Origin: Bradyrhizobium sp. ISRA464
GTDB taxonomy: Bacteria; Pseudomonadota; Alphaproteobacteria; Rhizobiales; Xanthobacteraceae
DNA: 64,000 nucleotides
NCBI RefSeq assembly: GCF_029910095.1
Contig: NZ_CP094526.1
Coordinates: forward strand, 8,322,501-8,386,500
Direction: 5' to 3'
In this document: piece after piece, positions 52,578 through 60,982 of the stretch
Position numbering within the stretch: the first letter of the stretch is position 1
Layout of the letters: every line of letters begins with the position of its first letter
Made by a program: the position numbers and the translations under genes
Notes under the pieces: generated by a model
The model's input: the letters and a program-made list of their open reading frames with translations, nothing else
The model's database searches: none
What the model was told of the DNA's origin: nothing

Positions 52578-54017
52578 GAGCCTGTCTGAGTAGTGACTGG
52601 TCAAGAGGGTGCGAGTCTGATTCCTTACATAGCGATGAGCAAGGAATTTCGCCCCTGGAAGATCGATGAGGCCCAGCTTCTGCCGCCGCGCGTGCAGGAT
52701 TATGTGCCGCAAGATCACGTTTCGCGGTTGATCGTGTCGCTGGTCAGGGAAAGCCTTGATCTATCGGCGCTCCTCGGCAGCTACCGGAGTGGGCTGGGTC
52801 AGCCGCCGTTTGATCCGCGGATGATGACGGCGCTGCTTCTGCACGGCTATGCGAGCGGCATCTACTCGTCGCGGCGGATCGCCAAGGCGACGGTGGAGCG
52901 GGCGGATTTCATGATGATCGTGGCCGGCGACCCGCCGGACTTCCGCACGATCTCGGAGTTCCGGCGGCGGCACCTTAAGGCGCTGGCCGACCTGTTTGTG
53001 CAGGTGCTGAAGCTCGCCGAGAAGGCCGGGTTGGTGAAGCTCGGGCACGTTGCGCTCGACGGCACCAAGATCAAGGCGAACGCGTCCAAGCACAAGGCGA
53101 TGAGCTACGATCGCATGAAGAAGCGGGAAGCGGAGCTTGAAGCGGAGGTCGATCGCTGGCTCAAGGCCGCCGAGGCCGCCGATGCGGAGGAGGACCAGCG
53201 CTACGGCGACCAGCGCGGCGACGAAATGCCCGATTGGGTGGCCGACAAGCAGAAGCGGCTTGAGAAGATACGCGAGGCCAAGGCCGCGCTGGAGGCCGAA
53301 GCCAAGGCTGCAGCCGAGGCGGAGAGCAAGGCGCGGGCCGAGGCCGAGGAGCGTCGCGTCGCCGAAGGCCGCAAGAAGAGCGGCAAGACGCCGACGAAAA
53401 CCGAGCCCGACGGCAAGGCGCAACGCAATTTCACCGACCCGGAGAGCCGCATCCTGAAGACCAAGGACGGTTACATCCAGGGCTACAACGCCCAGGCCGC
53501 GGTCGATGGTGCCCATCAGATCATCGTGGCGCAGACGCTGACCGGTTCCTCCAGCGATCAGGCGCAACTGGCGCCGTTGCTCGACGGGATCAGGGCCAAT
53601 TTGGGGACCAATCCCGACGAAGTGTCGGCCGACGCCGGCTACTGCTCCGCCGCCAATCTTCGCACGATCAAGCGGCGGCGCATCGAGGGCTACATCGCCA
53701 CCGGGAGGCAGAAGCACGGCACCCCGTCCGCCACTGCGAAAACGGCTTCAAGAGCCGGATCGCTGATCGCCAGGATGAGCACCAAGCTCAAGCGCGCCGG
53801 CTACCGAAGTCGCTACCGCTTGCGTAAGCAGATCGTCGAACCCGTCTTCGGACAGATCAAACAGGCAAGAGGGTTCAGGCAATTCCTGCTGCGCGGCATC
53901 GACAAAGTGAAGGCCGAATGGGCCCTGATCTGCACCGCTCACAACCTCGTCAAGCTGGCGAGGGTCGCATGAGCCGCTATCATTAGCCCGCCTTCCCGGA
54001 GCTAACTGGACAGGCTC
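52578..54017 (+). mobile_element. IS1182-type insertion sequence
   Basis: About 1440 bp bounded by the perfect inverted ends GAGCCTGTC / GACAGGCTC, extended by CTAG on both outer sides (52574-52577 and 54018-54021), read as a 4-bp target duplication (CTAG is itself palindromic, so it could be counted in the inverted repeat). It holds one transposase gene. The element sits between the merR relic and a small membrane-protein gene whose ribosome-binding site begins only 7 bp beyond the right end. Confidence 0.88.
52635..53972 (+). CDS. IS1182-family DDE transposase
   Basis: About 445 residues starting at the ATG at 52635 (MSKEFRPWKIDE). The N-terminal part has RVQDYVPQDHVSRLIVSLV and FDPRMMTALLLHGYASGIY (split family motifs). 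Catalytic acidic residues lie in VALDGTKIKANASK, VSADAGYCSA and the C-terminal EPVFGQIKQARGFRQFLLRG. A long Ala/Glu/Lys-rich coiled coil fills residues about 165-265. The frame is unbroken, so the element may be active. The segment between the second Asp and the Glu is shorter than in some relatives. Confidence 0.92.
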   Translation: MSKEFRPWKIDEAQLLPPRVQDYVPQDHVSRLIVSLVRESLDLSALLGSYRSGLGQPPFDPRMMTALLLHGYASGIYSSRRIAKATVERADFMMIVAGDPPDFRTISEFRRRHLKALADLFVQVLKLAEKAGLVKLGHVALDGTKIKANASKHKAMSYDRMKKREAELEAEVDRWLKAAEAADAEEDQRYGDQRGDEMPDWVADKQKRLEKIREAKAALEAEAKAAAEAESKARAEAEERRVAEGRKKSGKTPTKTEPDGKAQRNFTDPESRILKTKDGYIQGYNAQAAVDGAHQIIVAQTLTGSSSDQAQLAPLLDGIRANLGTNPDEVSADAGYCSAANLRTIKRRRIEGYIATGRQKHGTPSATAKTASRAGSLIARMSTKLKRAGYRSRYRLRKQIVEPVFGQIKQARGFRQFLLRGIDKVKAEWALICTAHNLVKLARVA

Positions 54018-54036
54018 CTAGCGTTGGAGGTCGCAA

Positions 54037-54192
54037 ATGACTGCTCTGGCTCAATCGATCGTTCGTGCGTTTTCGGCGAATTCGTTGCAAATCAGCGTTA
54101 TCCGAAATCTTTTCTTGCTCGCACTCGCTGTGTTGTTCGTTGCGATTCTGAGGGCCACCTACGGCCTCGATCTCGGCCCGGGATTCTTTTGA
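54037..54192 (+). CDS. Small single-helix membrane protein (51 aa)
   Basis: ATG at 54037 with a perfect GGAGG 7-11 nt upstream. The peptide has an amphipathic N-terminus (TALAQSIVRAFSANSLQ), one hydrophobic helix (ISVIRNLFLLALAVLFVAILR) and a short tail ending GPGFF. The size and good ribosome-binding site support a real small gene. The IS1182 element ends 20 bp before it, so its promoter has probably been displaced or replaced. Confidence 0.6.
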   Translation: MTALAQSIVRAFSANSLQISVIRNLFLLALAVLFVAILRATYGLDLGPGFF

Positions 54193-54292
54193 GGCCGGCG
54201 ACACTTTTTCAGCCGCAAGTCATATTAGGTTAACCGGACCGGGCTAGCTAAGCGGACGCTTCACTTGCATCTTGAACCTGGGCCGACCTCTC

Positions 54293-54442
54293 ATGGATAA
54301 GCCGATGCGCTGCCAGTGCGGCAGGACGCGAACCATTGCGCTCGACAAGCATTTTCGTACCGCGCTGGTCTGCCTGAAATGCGATGAGGTCGAGCTGGCC
54401 CGGCCGGTCAGGCCGGAGGAAGAAGTGCTAACCGGGCGATAG
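54293..54442 (+). CDS. Small zinc-ribbon protein (49 aa)
   Basis: ATG at 54293, stop at 54440-54442. MDKPMRCQCGRTRTIALDK is followed by LVCLKCDEVELARPV; the two Cys pairs (CxC and CxxC) are 19 residues apart and can form a zinc knuckle. It resembles in kind the ribbon protein at 18380. No strong ribosome-binding site is seen. Function unknown. Confidence 0.45.
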   Translation: MDKPMRCQCGRTRTIALDKHFRTALVCLKCDEVELARPVRPEEEVLTGR

Positions 54443-54510
54443 CGCGGTCGTTTTCGGCCTCGAAACCCGGTAGGCTTCGCTTTCCGAAACGTTCGAAGCG
54501 AAGCCAGCGG

Positions 54511-55740
54511 ATGCCGCAAGATCCCGACAGTGCCCAAGCCGCCGTGACGCTCGCCGACGTGCGCCGCGCCGCCGCGGTTATCCGTGACTCGGTCATGGTC
54601 ACGGTGTGCAACGAAAGCCGCACGCTCGGCGAGATCTGCGGCTGCCGCCTGTTCCTCAAATTCGAGAACCTGCAGTTCACCGCGACCTTCAAGGAGCGCG
54701 GAGCGCTCAACCGCCTGCAGGCGCTGTCGCCCGAGGAGCGCAAGCGCGGCGTGATCGCAATGTCGGCCGGCAATCATGCCCAGGGCGTGGCATACCATGC
54801 GAAGCGGCTCGGCATTCCCGCCACCATCGTGATGCCGATCGGCACGCCGATGGTGAAGATCGAGAACACCCGGCGTCACGGCGCCGAGGTCATCATCACC
54901 GGGCAGACGCTGGAGGAGTGCTTCGCATTCGTCGGGTCGTATGCCGCCGAGCACGGCTTGATCCTGATCCATCCCTATGACGATCCTCTGATCATTGCCG
55001 GCCAGGGCACGATCGGGCTCGAGATGCTCGAGGCCGTGCCCGACCTCGACGTCCTGGTGGTGCCGATCGGTGGCGGCGGGCTGATCTCGGGCATTGCGAT
55101 CGCGGCGAAGGCGCTGAAGCCGTCGATCCAGGTCATCGGCGTGCAGGCGCGGCTCTATCCATCGATGTACAACGCTATCCGCGGCGAGCAGCTGCCGATG
55201 CGCGGCGACACGCTCGCCGAGGGCATCGCAGTTAAGGCGCCGGGACAGATCACCACCAAAATCTGCCGCGCTCTGGTCGACGACATTCTGCTCGTCAGCG
55301 AGGACCAGATCGAGCGCGCGGTCGCAACGCTGATCTCGATCGAAAAGACCGTGGTCGAAGGCGCCGGCGCGGCCGGGCTCGCCGCCGTGCTCGCCGGACC
55401 GGAGCGCTTTGCCGGCCGCAAGGTCGGCCTCGTGCTGACCGGCGGCAATATCGACACGCGCCTGATCGCTTCGGTATTGACCCGTGAGCTGGCGCGCGAA
55501 GGCCGGCTGACACAGCTTGCGCTCGATATCGTCGACCGGCCCGGGCAACTCGCGGCGGTGTCGATCCTGCTCGCCGATGCCGGCGCCAATATCATCGAGG
55601 TCTCGCATCAGCGGACCTTCTCCGATCTGCCGGCAAAGGCAACGCTGCTGGAGCTCGTGATCGAGACCCGCGACCGCGCGCATCTGGAAGACGTGCTGGC
55701 CAGACTCGGCGCCGCCGGATTTGTCGTGCGGGAGACCTAG
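54511..55740 (+). CDS. Threonine ammonia-lyase (biosynthetic/catabolic, with ACT domain)
   Basis: A 409-residue PLP enzyme deaminating threonine (or serine) to 2-oxobutanoate. The PLP lysine is Lys61 in FTATFKERGALN, the Asn motif is SAGNHAQG (about 88-95), and the phosphate-binding tetraglycine is PIGGGGLISG (about 184-193). A C-terminal ACT domain (about 335-405, LDIVDRPGQLAAVSILLADAGANI, broken here after 20) gives allosteric control. This is the TdcB/IlvA short type. The stop TAG lies exactly in the CTAG target duplicated by the IS701-type element. Confidence 0.94.
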   Translation: MPQDPDSAQAAVTLADVRRAAAVIRDSVMVTVCNESRTLGEICGCRLFLKFENLQFTATFKERGALNRLQALSPEERKRGVIAMSAGNHAQGVAYHAKRLGIPATIVMPIGTPMVKIENTRRHGAEVIITGQTLEECFAFVGSYAAEHGLILIHPYDDPLIIAGQGTIGLEMLEAVPDLDVLVVPIGGGGLISGIAIAAKALKPSIQVIGVQARLYPSMYNAIRGEQLPMRGDTLAEGIAVKAPGQITTKICRALVDDILLVSEDQIERAVATLISIEKTVVEGAGAAGLAAVLAGPERFAGRKVGLVLTGGNIDTRLIASVLTRELAREGRLTQLALDIVDRPGQLAAVSILLADAGANIIEVSHQRTFSDLPAKATLLELVIETRDRAHLEDVLARLGAAGFVVRET

Positions 55741-57163
55741 CATTACAGTTGCATCTTCCTGAAGGTTCTGAATCTATGGGCGACCATGATTCGGGATCTG
55801 ATGATTGGTGGCGCGTCGGTTGAGGATACGCTGACGCTGTGGGCTTCGTCGTTGCGAGATGCCAAGCAACGCATCCGTCCGCTGTTTACGCAAGAGCGGG
55901 TCGCGGCCTCGGCGGGGCAATTTCTCGACGGACTGTTGGGCAACGAGCCGCGCAAGACGGGTTGGATGCGGGCGGAAGCGGCTGGCGATCCAGGCCCGTG
56001 GCGCCAGCAGGCGATTCTGGGTCGGGGGCAGTGGGATGCCGACGCGCTGCGCGATATTGTACGTGAGTACGCGCTGGAAACGCTGGGTGACGAGGACGCG
56101 GTTCTGGTCATCGATGAGACCGGCTTTTTGAAACAGGGCAAGGCCTCGTGTGGGGTCGCGCGCCAGTACACTGGCTCGGCGGGCAAGATCACCAATTGCC
56201 AGATCGGAGTGTTTGCCTCCTATGTGTCGCGGCATGGCCATGCCTTCATCGATCGGGCGCTCTACCTGCCAAAGGAATGGACGGACGAACCCGCTCGCCT
56301 GAAGGCCGCACATGTCCCGAGCGATGTGAGCTTTGCGACGAAGCCCCGGATCGCGCATCAAATGATCGCTCGCGCGATCGCCGCAAAGGTGCCGTTCTCG
56401 TTCATAGCAGCGGACAGCGTGTATGGCACGGGAGCGATCGAAACCCTGCTGCGCAAGGCGGGCAAAGGCTATGTTCTGGGGGTTGCTTCCAATCACGTGT
56501 TCTATTCCTGGGGCAAGCAGCAGCCTGTCGCCGGCACTGCCTCTACGATCGCGCAGAGCCTTCCCAAGAAGGCCTGGCGCCGCCTGCCGTCCGGCGAAGG
56601 AACCAAAGGTCCGCGCTGGCACGACTGGGCCTATCTTGAGCTGGCCGATCTCGACGCCGGCGAATACAACGACGACCTTGCCGGGGAATGGACCCGAGGT
56701 CTTCTGATCCGCCGCAATATTGCCGACAACAGCTTAGCCTTCTTCTCCACATGGTGCCCCAAGGGCACGTCCATGCAGAAGCTGGTATCCGTGGAAGGCC
56801 ATCGCTGGGCCATCGAAGACAGCTTCGAAACCGCCAAGAACGAGCTCGGTCTTGATCACAACGAAACCCGCTCCTGGCATGGCTGGCATCGCCATGTCTC
56901 ACTGGTCATGCTTGCCTTCGCCACGATGGCCGTCATCCGTCATCGGGCCAACACCGGAGCATTGCTTAAAAAAACGCGACCGCGGCCCCGACCGAAGCAT
57001 CGTTCTTGATCCGCTGGTCGATCCAGGAAATCCGCCGCATCGCCATGAAGCTCGCCCAGCGGCGCATCCCGCATGCCCACATCCTCGCATGGTCATCCTG
57101 GCGCAGGGCTCATCAAGCCAACGCGCGCAAAGCGCATCTCAAGCAAAAATTACAACTGTAATG
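55741..57163 (+). mobile_element. IS701-type insertion sequence
   Basis: 1423 bp with perfect 11-bp inverted ends CATTACAGTTG (55741-55751) and CAACTGTAATG (57153-57163). CTAG flanks it on both sides (55737-55740 and 57164-57167), the 4-bp YTAR-type duplication of IS701. It inserted at the stop codon of the threonine ammonia-lyase gene without changing the protein. Its transposase gene is split by a frameshift near the end. Confidence 0.9.
55786..57009 (+). CDS. IS701-family transposase (C-terminus shifted into the -1 frame)
   Basis: A 407-residue frame. DDE-domain features include VLVIDETGFLKQGKASCGVA, FIAADSVYGTG and HRWAIEDSFETAKNELGLDH, the last carrying the catalytic Glu. After an A7 run at 56968-56974 the zero frame ends in an Arg/Pro-rich tail and TGA at 57009. 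The -1 frame instead continues LIRWSIQEIRRIAMKLAQRR, then HAHILAWSSWRRAHQANARKAH, and ends at a TAA at 57159-57161 inside the right terminal repeat. That reads as the genuine family C-terminus, so the gene needs a -1 shift at the A-run, by slippage or because a base was lost. Confidence 0.88.
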   Translation: MIRDLMIGGASVEDTLTLWASSLRDAKQRIRPLFTQERVAASAGQFLDGLLGNEPRKTGWMRAEAAGDPGPWRQQAILGRGQWDADALRDIVREYALETLGDEDAVLVIDETGFLKQGKASCGVARQYTGSAGKITNCQIGVFASYVSRHGHAFIDRALYLPKEWTDEPARLKAAHVPSDVSFATKPRIAHQMIARAIAAKVPFSFIAADSVYGTGAIETLLRKAGKGYVLGVASNHVFYSWGKQQPVAGTASTIAQSLPKKAWRRLPSGEGTKGPRWHDWAYLELADLDAGEYNDDLAGEWTRGLLIRRNIADNSLAFFSTWCPKGTSMQKLVSVEGHRWAIEDSFETAKNELGLDHNETRSWHGWHRHVSLVMLAFATMAVIRHRANTGALLKKTRPRPRPKHRS

Positions 57164-57185
57164 CTAGGCCCGCCGCACCCTCAAT

Positions 57186-57311
57186 CCTCATGGTGAGGAG
57201 GCGCCTTGGCGCCGTCTCTGGACGATGCTTCGCATCGCCAAGCGAACCATGAGGCCCGGCCGGTGGCCTCATCCTTCGAGACACTTGCTTCGCAAGTTCA
57301 TCAGGATGAGG
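57186..57311. repeat. Paired palindromic intergenic repeat
   Basis: Two inverted repeats stand in series: CCTCATGGT (57186-57194) with ACCATGAGG (57246-57254), and CCTCATCCT (57267-57275) with AGGATGAGG (57303-57311). Elements of this kind, with CTTCGAGAC and GCTTCGC inside, are scattered through Bradyrhizobium genomes. It lies between the IS701-type element and the DUF1697 gene. Confidence 0.6.
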
Positions 57312-57342
57312 TGGCAGAGAGTCGACGAGAACATCCGCTGGA

Positions 57343-57858
57343 TTATGAACCCTCCGCCGCCAGCGTGGCGAGCTTGGCGATCGTGTTGATGTTGCGCGCG
57401 GTGCCGTTGGCGGCTGCGGGGATCTTCAGCTTCGAGCGGCCCATGCCGCTGCCATAGGCGACATAGATCTCCCGCTTGCCGAGCCGGACCTGCTCGTCCT
57501 GCTGGCCCTTGATGTCCTTCAAGGCATCCTTCGCCGGCGGGTCGTCGAGAAAGATCGCAACCGTGTAGTTCGGCGGCTCCTTCGGGAACGGATTGGCCTT
57601 CAGCACGGCGGCGATCTCGTCGGCGCTGCGGACCACCACGCCGACCGGCTTGCCGGCATAGGTGTGCAGCCGCTTCTCCAGCGCCGCCTTGACCTTCGCC
57701 GCGCCGAGCTTCGAGGACAACACCACATTGCCGCTGGCGATGTAGGTCTGGACCTCGCCGAACCCCTCGTTGACGCACATCGCCTTCAATTCGGTCATCG
57801 GCAGCTTGCCGGTGCCGCCGACATTGACCGCGCGTAGCAGGGCGACGTAACGGGGCAT
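57343..57858 (-). CDS. DUF1697 family protein
   Basis: A 171-residue protein beginning MPRYVALLRAVNVGGTGKLP, the family hallmark, with FGEVQTYIASGNVVLSS near 33-49 and a conserved C-terminal KLKIPAAANGTARNINTIAK. DUF1697 proteins are small alpha/beta proteins of unknown function. It and the next minus-strand gene (57883-58188) may be one unit, with 24 bp between. Confidence 0.92.
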   Translation of the reverse strand: MPRYVALLRAVNVGGTGKLPMTELKAMCVNEGFGEVQTYIASGNVVLSSKLGAAKVKAALEKRLHTYAGKPVGVVVRSADEIAAVLKANPFPKEPPNYTVAIFLDDPPAKDALKDIKGQQDEQVRLGKREIYVAYGSGMGRSKLKIPAAANGTARNINTIAKLATLAAEGS

Positions 57859-57882
57859 TGCAGCCTCAGTGATGATGCGATT

Positions 57883-58188
57883 CTAGGCGTCCTCTTTCTT
57901 CTTCGCGGGCTTCTTCGCCGGCGGCGGCTCCTCCATCGCCTTCTTGATGGCGCGGGCATAGGCGTCGGCGGCGTTCTCCGCCGAGTTCTGCAGCCGCTTG
58001 GCGGTCGCCGTTGCGTTCAGCATGGTGCTCTTCGCCATGAAGCGGAAGTGCGCCTTGGTGTCCTTGTCCTTGGCCTTGGCGGCGCGTGCCACCCACACGG
58101 CCTGGCGTTTCTTGGCGGCCGCCATCAGGGCCTTGGTCTGCGCTCTTGCGGTTTGCCGGATGACGGCGTCGAGGTCGGCTTCAGCCAT
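57883..58188 (-). CDS. Ala/Lys-rich helical protein
   Basis: A 101-residue basic protein, almost entirely helical, with a Pro/Lys-rich tail (EEPPPAKKPAKKKEDA) reminiscent of histone H1-like or phasin-like tails. The N-terminal half contains ARAQTKALMAAAKKRQAVWV and AKSTMLNATATAKRLQNSAE. No specific family is recognised; a nucleic-acid or surface association is conceivable from the charge only. It lies upstream of the DUF1697 gene in the same direction. Confidence 0.65.
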   Translation of the reverse strand: MAEADLDAVIRQTARAQTKALMAAAKKRQAVWVARAAKAKDKDTKAHFRFMAKSTMLNATATAKRLQNSAENAADAYARAIKKAMEEPPPAKKPAKKKEDA

Positions 58189-58359
58189 TCAGATGCACTC
58201 ATTGACTGGACGTGCGCCGGAAGGGCGCACGGATCTGGGAAGGGCGCTATCACTAGCGCACCCGGCGCGGTTTGAACATGCGATCCTTGGCGGCCGCAGC
58301 CATTGTCTCCGGCCGGCCGCTCCGGCATAACCGTCCGGCCAGAGGAGAGCGGCCCGCGG

Positions 58360-59625
58360 ATGATGGCGCGGTTCAGTCGGCGCGACGTGGTGATGCATAC
58401 GGCAGCGATGGCCGCCGCAGGCACGATGACAGATGCGTCCCTTGCGAGGTCGGCGCCGCTCCACGCCCTGCGGCAAGTCCGTGACATCGATGCGGCATTG
58501 CGGGCCCAGGTCGATCGCGGGGCGGTGCCCGGTGTCGTCGCCATGGCCGCCAGCGCCCAGGCCACGATCTATCAGGGGGCATTCGGCGGCCGCGCGCTGG
58601 GTGCAGCGGCGAAAATGTCCGTCGACACCGTGTTTCGCATCGCCTCGATGGTCAAGCTGCTGACCTCGGTCGCGGCGCTGCAACTCGTCGAGCGGGGCGG
58701 GCTGAAGCTGGACGAGCCCGCAGCCCGTGTCGACCCGGCGCTCGCCTCGCTCCAGGTCCTTACCGGATTCGACGCCAAGGGTACCCCGCAGCTGCGTCCG
58801 CCGCGACGGCCGATCACGCTGCGCCAACTGCTGTCGCATACGTCGGGCTTCAGCTATCCGCTATGGGACGTCGGCGTCGTGCGCTACCAGCAGGCCGTGC
58901 GATCCGATCCGGCGCTGCCGCGCAGCGTGCTGATGTTCGATCCGGGCAGCCGCTGGGCCTATGGCGGCGGCCTCGACCATGTCGGCCGGCTGGTGGAGAT
59001 TGCGAGCGGGCTGCCGCTCGATCGCTATTTCCAGGATCATATCCTCCGCCCGCTCGGCATGAACGATACCGGCTTCACGATCGCCGAGCCGCAGCGCGGC
59101 CGCGAGGCGCATCTGCATGTCCGCCAGGGCAATGGTTCGCTGGTGCCGCAGCCGCTGGAAAGGCACACGGTGCCCAGGACATTCTCGGGCGGCGGTGGCA
59201 TCTGCTCCACCGCGCCCGACTACCTCACTCTGTTGCGGGCGCTCCTGAACGGCGGTAGCTTCGCCGGCCGATCGATCCTGCGGCCGCAGACGGTCGCTCT
59301 GATGGCGGCCAACCAGATCGGCGATCTCGATGCAGGCGTGATGAAGACGACCAATCCGGCGATCTCGAACGACGTCGATTTCTTTCCGGGCGTTCGGTTG
59401 CGCTGGAGCCTCGGTCACATGATCAACCTCGATCCGGTCGAAGGCGGCCGCAAGGCCGGCAGCCAGACCTGGGCCGGCCTCTATAACACCTATTATTGGG
59501 TCGATCCGGCATCCGGCATTGCTGCGGTGATCATGATGCAGATCCTGCCCTTTGCGGATGTCGGCGCGCTCTCGACCTGTCGGGCATTCGAGCATGCGCT
59601 CTACCGCGCGCGTGTTGCGACGTGA
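58360..59625 (+). CDS. Serine hydrolase of the beta-lactamase/esterase family (class C-like)
   Basis: About 421 residues from the ATG at 58360 (GAGGAG upstream; a second Met follows). The N-terminus has Arg-Arg followed by a hydrophobic stretch (RRDVVMHTAAMAAAG), so Tat export is likely. The catalytic SxxK is in RIASMVKLLTS (Ser96, Lys99); the second motif Tyr is in WAYGGGLDHVG; SGGGGICST is near the third motif. This is the EstB/6-aminohexanoate hydrolase/class C-like group (Pfam Beta-lactamase), which includes many esterases; true beta-lactamase activity is unproven. Confidence 0.9.
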   Translation: MMARFSRRDVVMHTAAMAAAGTMTDASLARSAPLHALRQVRDIDAALRAQVDRGAVPGVVAMAASAQATIYQGAFGGRALGAAAKMSVDTVFRIASMVKLLTSVAALQLVERGGLKLDEPAARVDPALASLQVLTGFDAKGTPQLRPPRRPITLRQLLSHTSGFSYPLWDVGVVRYQQAVRSDPALPRSVLMFDPGSRWAYGGGLDHVGRLVEIASGLPLDRYFQDHILRPLGMNDTGFTIAEPQRGREAHLHVRQGNGSLVPQPLERHTVPRTFSGGGGICSTAPDYLTLLRALLNGGSFAGRSILRPQTVALMAANQIGDLDAGVMKTTNPAISNDVDFFPGVRLRWSLGHMINLDPVEGGRKAGSQTWAGLYNTYYWVDPASGIAAVIMMQILPFADVGALSTCRAFEHALYRARVAT

Positions 59626-59673
59626 TATAGCTGGTGGCGCGGCCGTGGACTGCGCGGTGCGACCGAGGTGTCG

Positions 59674-59808
59674 ATGCGAACACTGAGCCGACGAAGCCTG
59701 CTTGACAGTCTCGCCCTCGTCGCGGCCACGGCTTCGACTTTGCGGATAACGATCCCATCACGGCCGATGCCGTCGGCCGCGTGTCCCGCTTTCTTCGGGT
59801 GCGCCTGA
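59674..59808 (+). CDS. Short frame with a Tat-signal-like start
   Basis: Forty-four codons from an ATG at 59674: MRTLSRRSLLDSLALVAATA then Ser/Pro/Arg-rich residues. The opening looks like a Tat signal (SRRSLL), but no mature domain follows before the TGA. It may be the 5' stub of a lost gene. No good ribosome-binding site. Confidence 0.2.
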   Translation: MRTLSRRSLLDSLALVAATASTLRITIPSRPMPSAACPAFFGCA

Positions 59809-59869
59809 GCACCACCTGAGCCTTTCGATCAACCGTCATGGTCGCGCCGCGCTCTGCACGGCGATGACC

Positions 59870-60982
59870 TCACTGTTCAGGCGTACCCGGCGGCATCCTT
59901 GCGCCGGCGAGCAGCCCGGCCAGCTCCACCTGTCGCCTCTGCCCGGTCTTCGCCAGCACCGCCTTGAGCTGGTTGCGCACCGTTTCGCGCGAGATGCCGA
60001 ACGCGCCGGCAATGGCCTCGACCGTACGCCCTTCGCCGATGCCGCGCGCGACGCGCGCCTCCGCCGGCGTCAGGTCGAACAGGCCCTGCAGCACCTCCGC
60101 CGTCGGCACCTCGGAGGGCACGACCGGCGTCACCATCACGATCGCGGATGCGCGATCGAAGAGGTCGTGCGCCGCGCCGTGGATCGGCACCACATGCACG
60201 ATCATCGGCGGGCGATCATCCTGTGCCGCAATCGGGACCGAGCGCACCTCCGCGCTGATCGGCCCGTTGTCGAGCGCCGCAAGCGCCTGCGCAAACAGCA
60301 CGTCCGCGGTGGCCGACGCCAGCGTGAGGCGCTCGGCGCGATCCTGCATGACGTCGGGCACCAGGCGGTCGAACAACGGATTAGCCGTCATCAACCGGCC
60401 ACCGCGCCGCAGCACCGCCGCGGGCAGCCCGAGCATCGCCAGCGACACGGTTGCCGCTCGCGCGCGCTCCATGCCGAGCCGCGCCGACAGCAGCGCTGCG
60501 CGCGCCAGATGCGGTCGCAGCGCGTCGAGCTGGTCGATCGCCTCCTGCTCGATCGGCCCGCGATCATATTCGCGCTCGACGCTGTAGATCAGCACGTCGC
60601 CGCTCGGCACCGGGATTGCGGTGCCCGCGCCCCATCCGAGCCCGCGCGGGCGGAAGAATTCACGGATCTGAAGGTCCTGCTGCACCTCTTCGGGCGTAGC
60701 GAACACGTCGATGTCGCGCAGGAAGCCGGCGTGATTAGCCGCCAGCAGGCGCGGCAACCGTCCGTTGCGCTCGTGCCAGCGGCCCTCGACATAGGCGACC
60801 GTGTCGTCGTGCATGTCCGGAGAAGCGACCCAGCGCATGTCGTGTGGATCCGCCGTCAGCAGCACGACCCCGCGTGCGCGCGCGATGCCGCCGACCTGAT
60901 GCAGGACCTGCGGCCACAGCTCCGGAACGACCGCGGCTTCATAGACCAGTTCGATCAGATGCTCGTGCAGGTCGCCCTTCAT
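59870..60982 (-). CDS. LuxR-family (FixJ-type HTH) transcriptional regulator
   Basis: A 370-residue regulator. The C-terminal HTH is LTPAEARVARGIGEGRTVEA, then IAGAFGISRETVRNQLKAVL and KTGQRRQVELAGLL (about residues 300-360). The N-terminal part has no receiver domain; it reads as PAS/GAF-like sensor repeats (about 10-160 and 170-280). This architecture is common in alphaproteobacterial orphan LuxR proteins of unknown ligand. It is convergent with the serine hydrolase group. Confidence 0.88.
   Translation of the reverse strand: MKGDLHEHLIELVYEAAVVPELWPQVLHQVGGIARARGVVLLTADPHDMRWVASPDMHDDTVAYVEGRWHERNGRLPRLLAANHAGFLRDIDVFATPEEVQQDLQIREFFRPRGLGWGAGTAIPVPSGDVLIYSVEREYDRGPIEQEAIDQLDALRPHLARAALLSARLGMERARAATVSLAMLGLPAAVLRRGGRLMTANPLFDRLVPDVMQDRAERLTLASATADVLFAQALAALDNGPISAEVRSVPIAAQDDRPPMIVHVVPIHGAAHDLFDRASAIVMVTPVVPSEVPTAEVLQGLFDLTPAEARVARGIGEGRTVEAIAGAFGISRETVRNQLKAVLAKTGQRRQVELAGLLAGARMPPGTPEQ

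Noticed and set aside
52761-53717. 318-codon minus-strand frame inside the IS1182-type element
   Set aside because: Antisense to the transposase; Leu/Gly/Arg-rich mirror of its codons.
54244-55743. 499-codon minus-strand frame
   Set aside because: Antisense to threonine ammonia-lyase with its PLP and ACT motifs.
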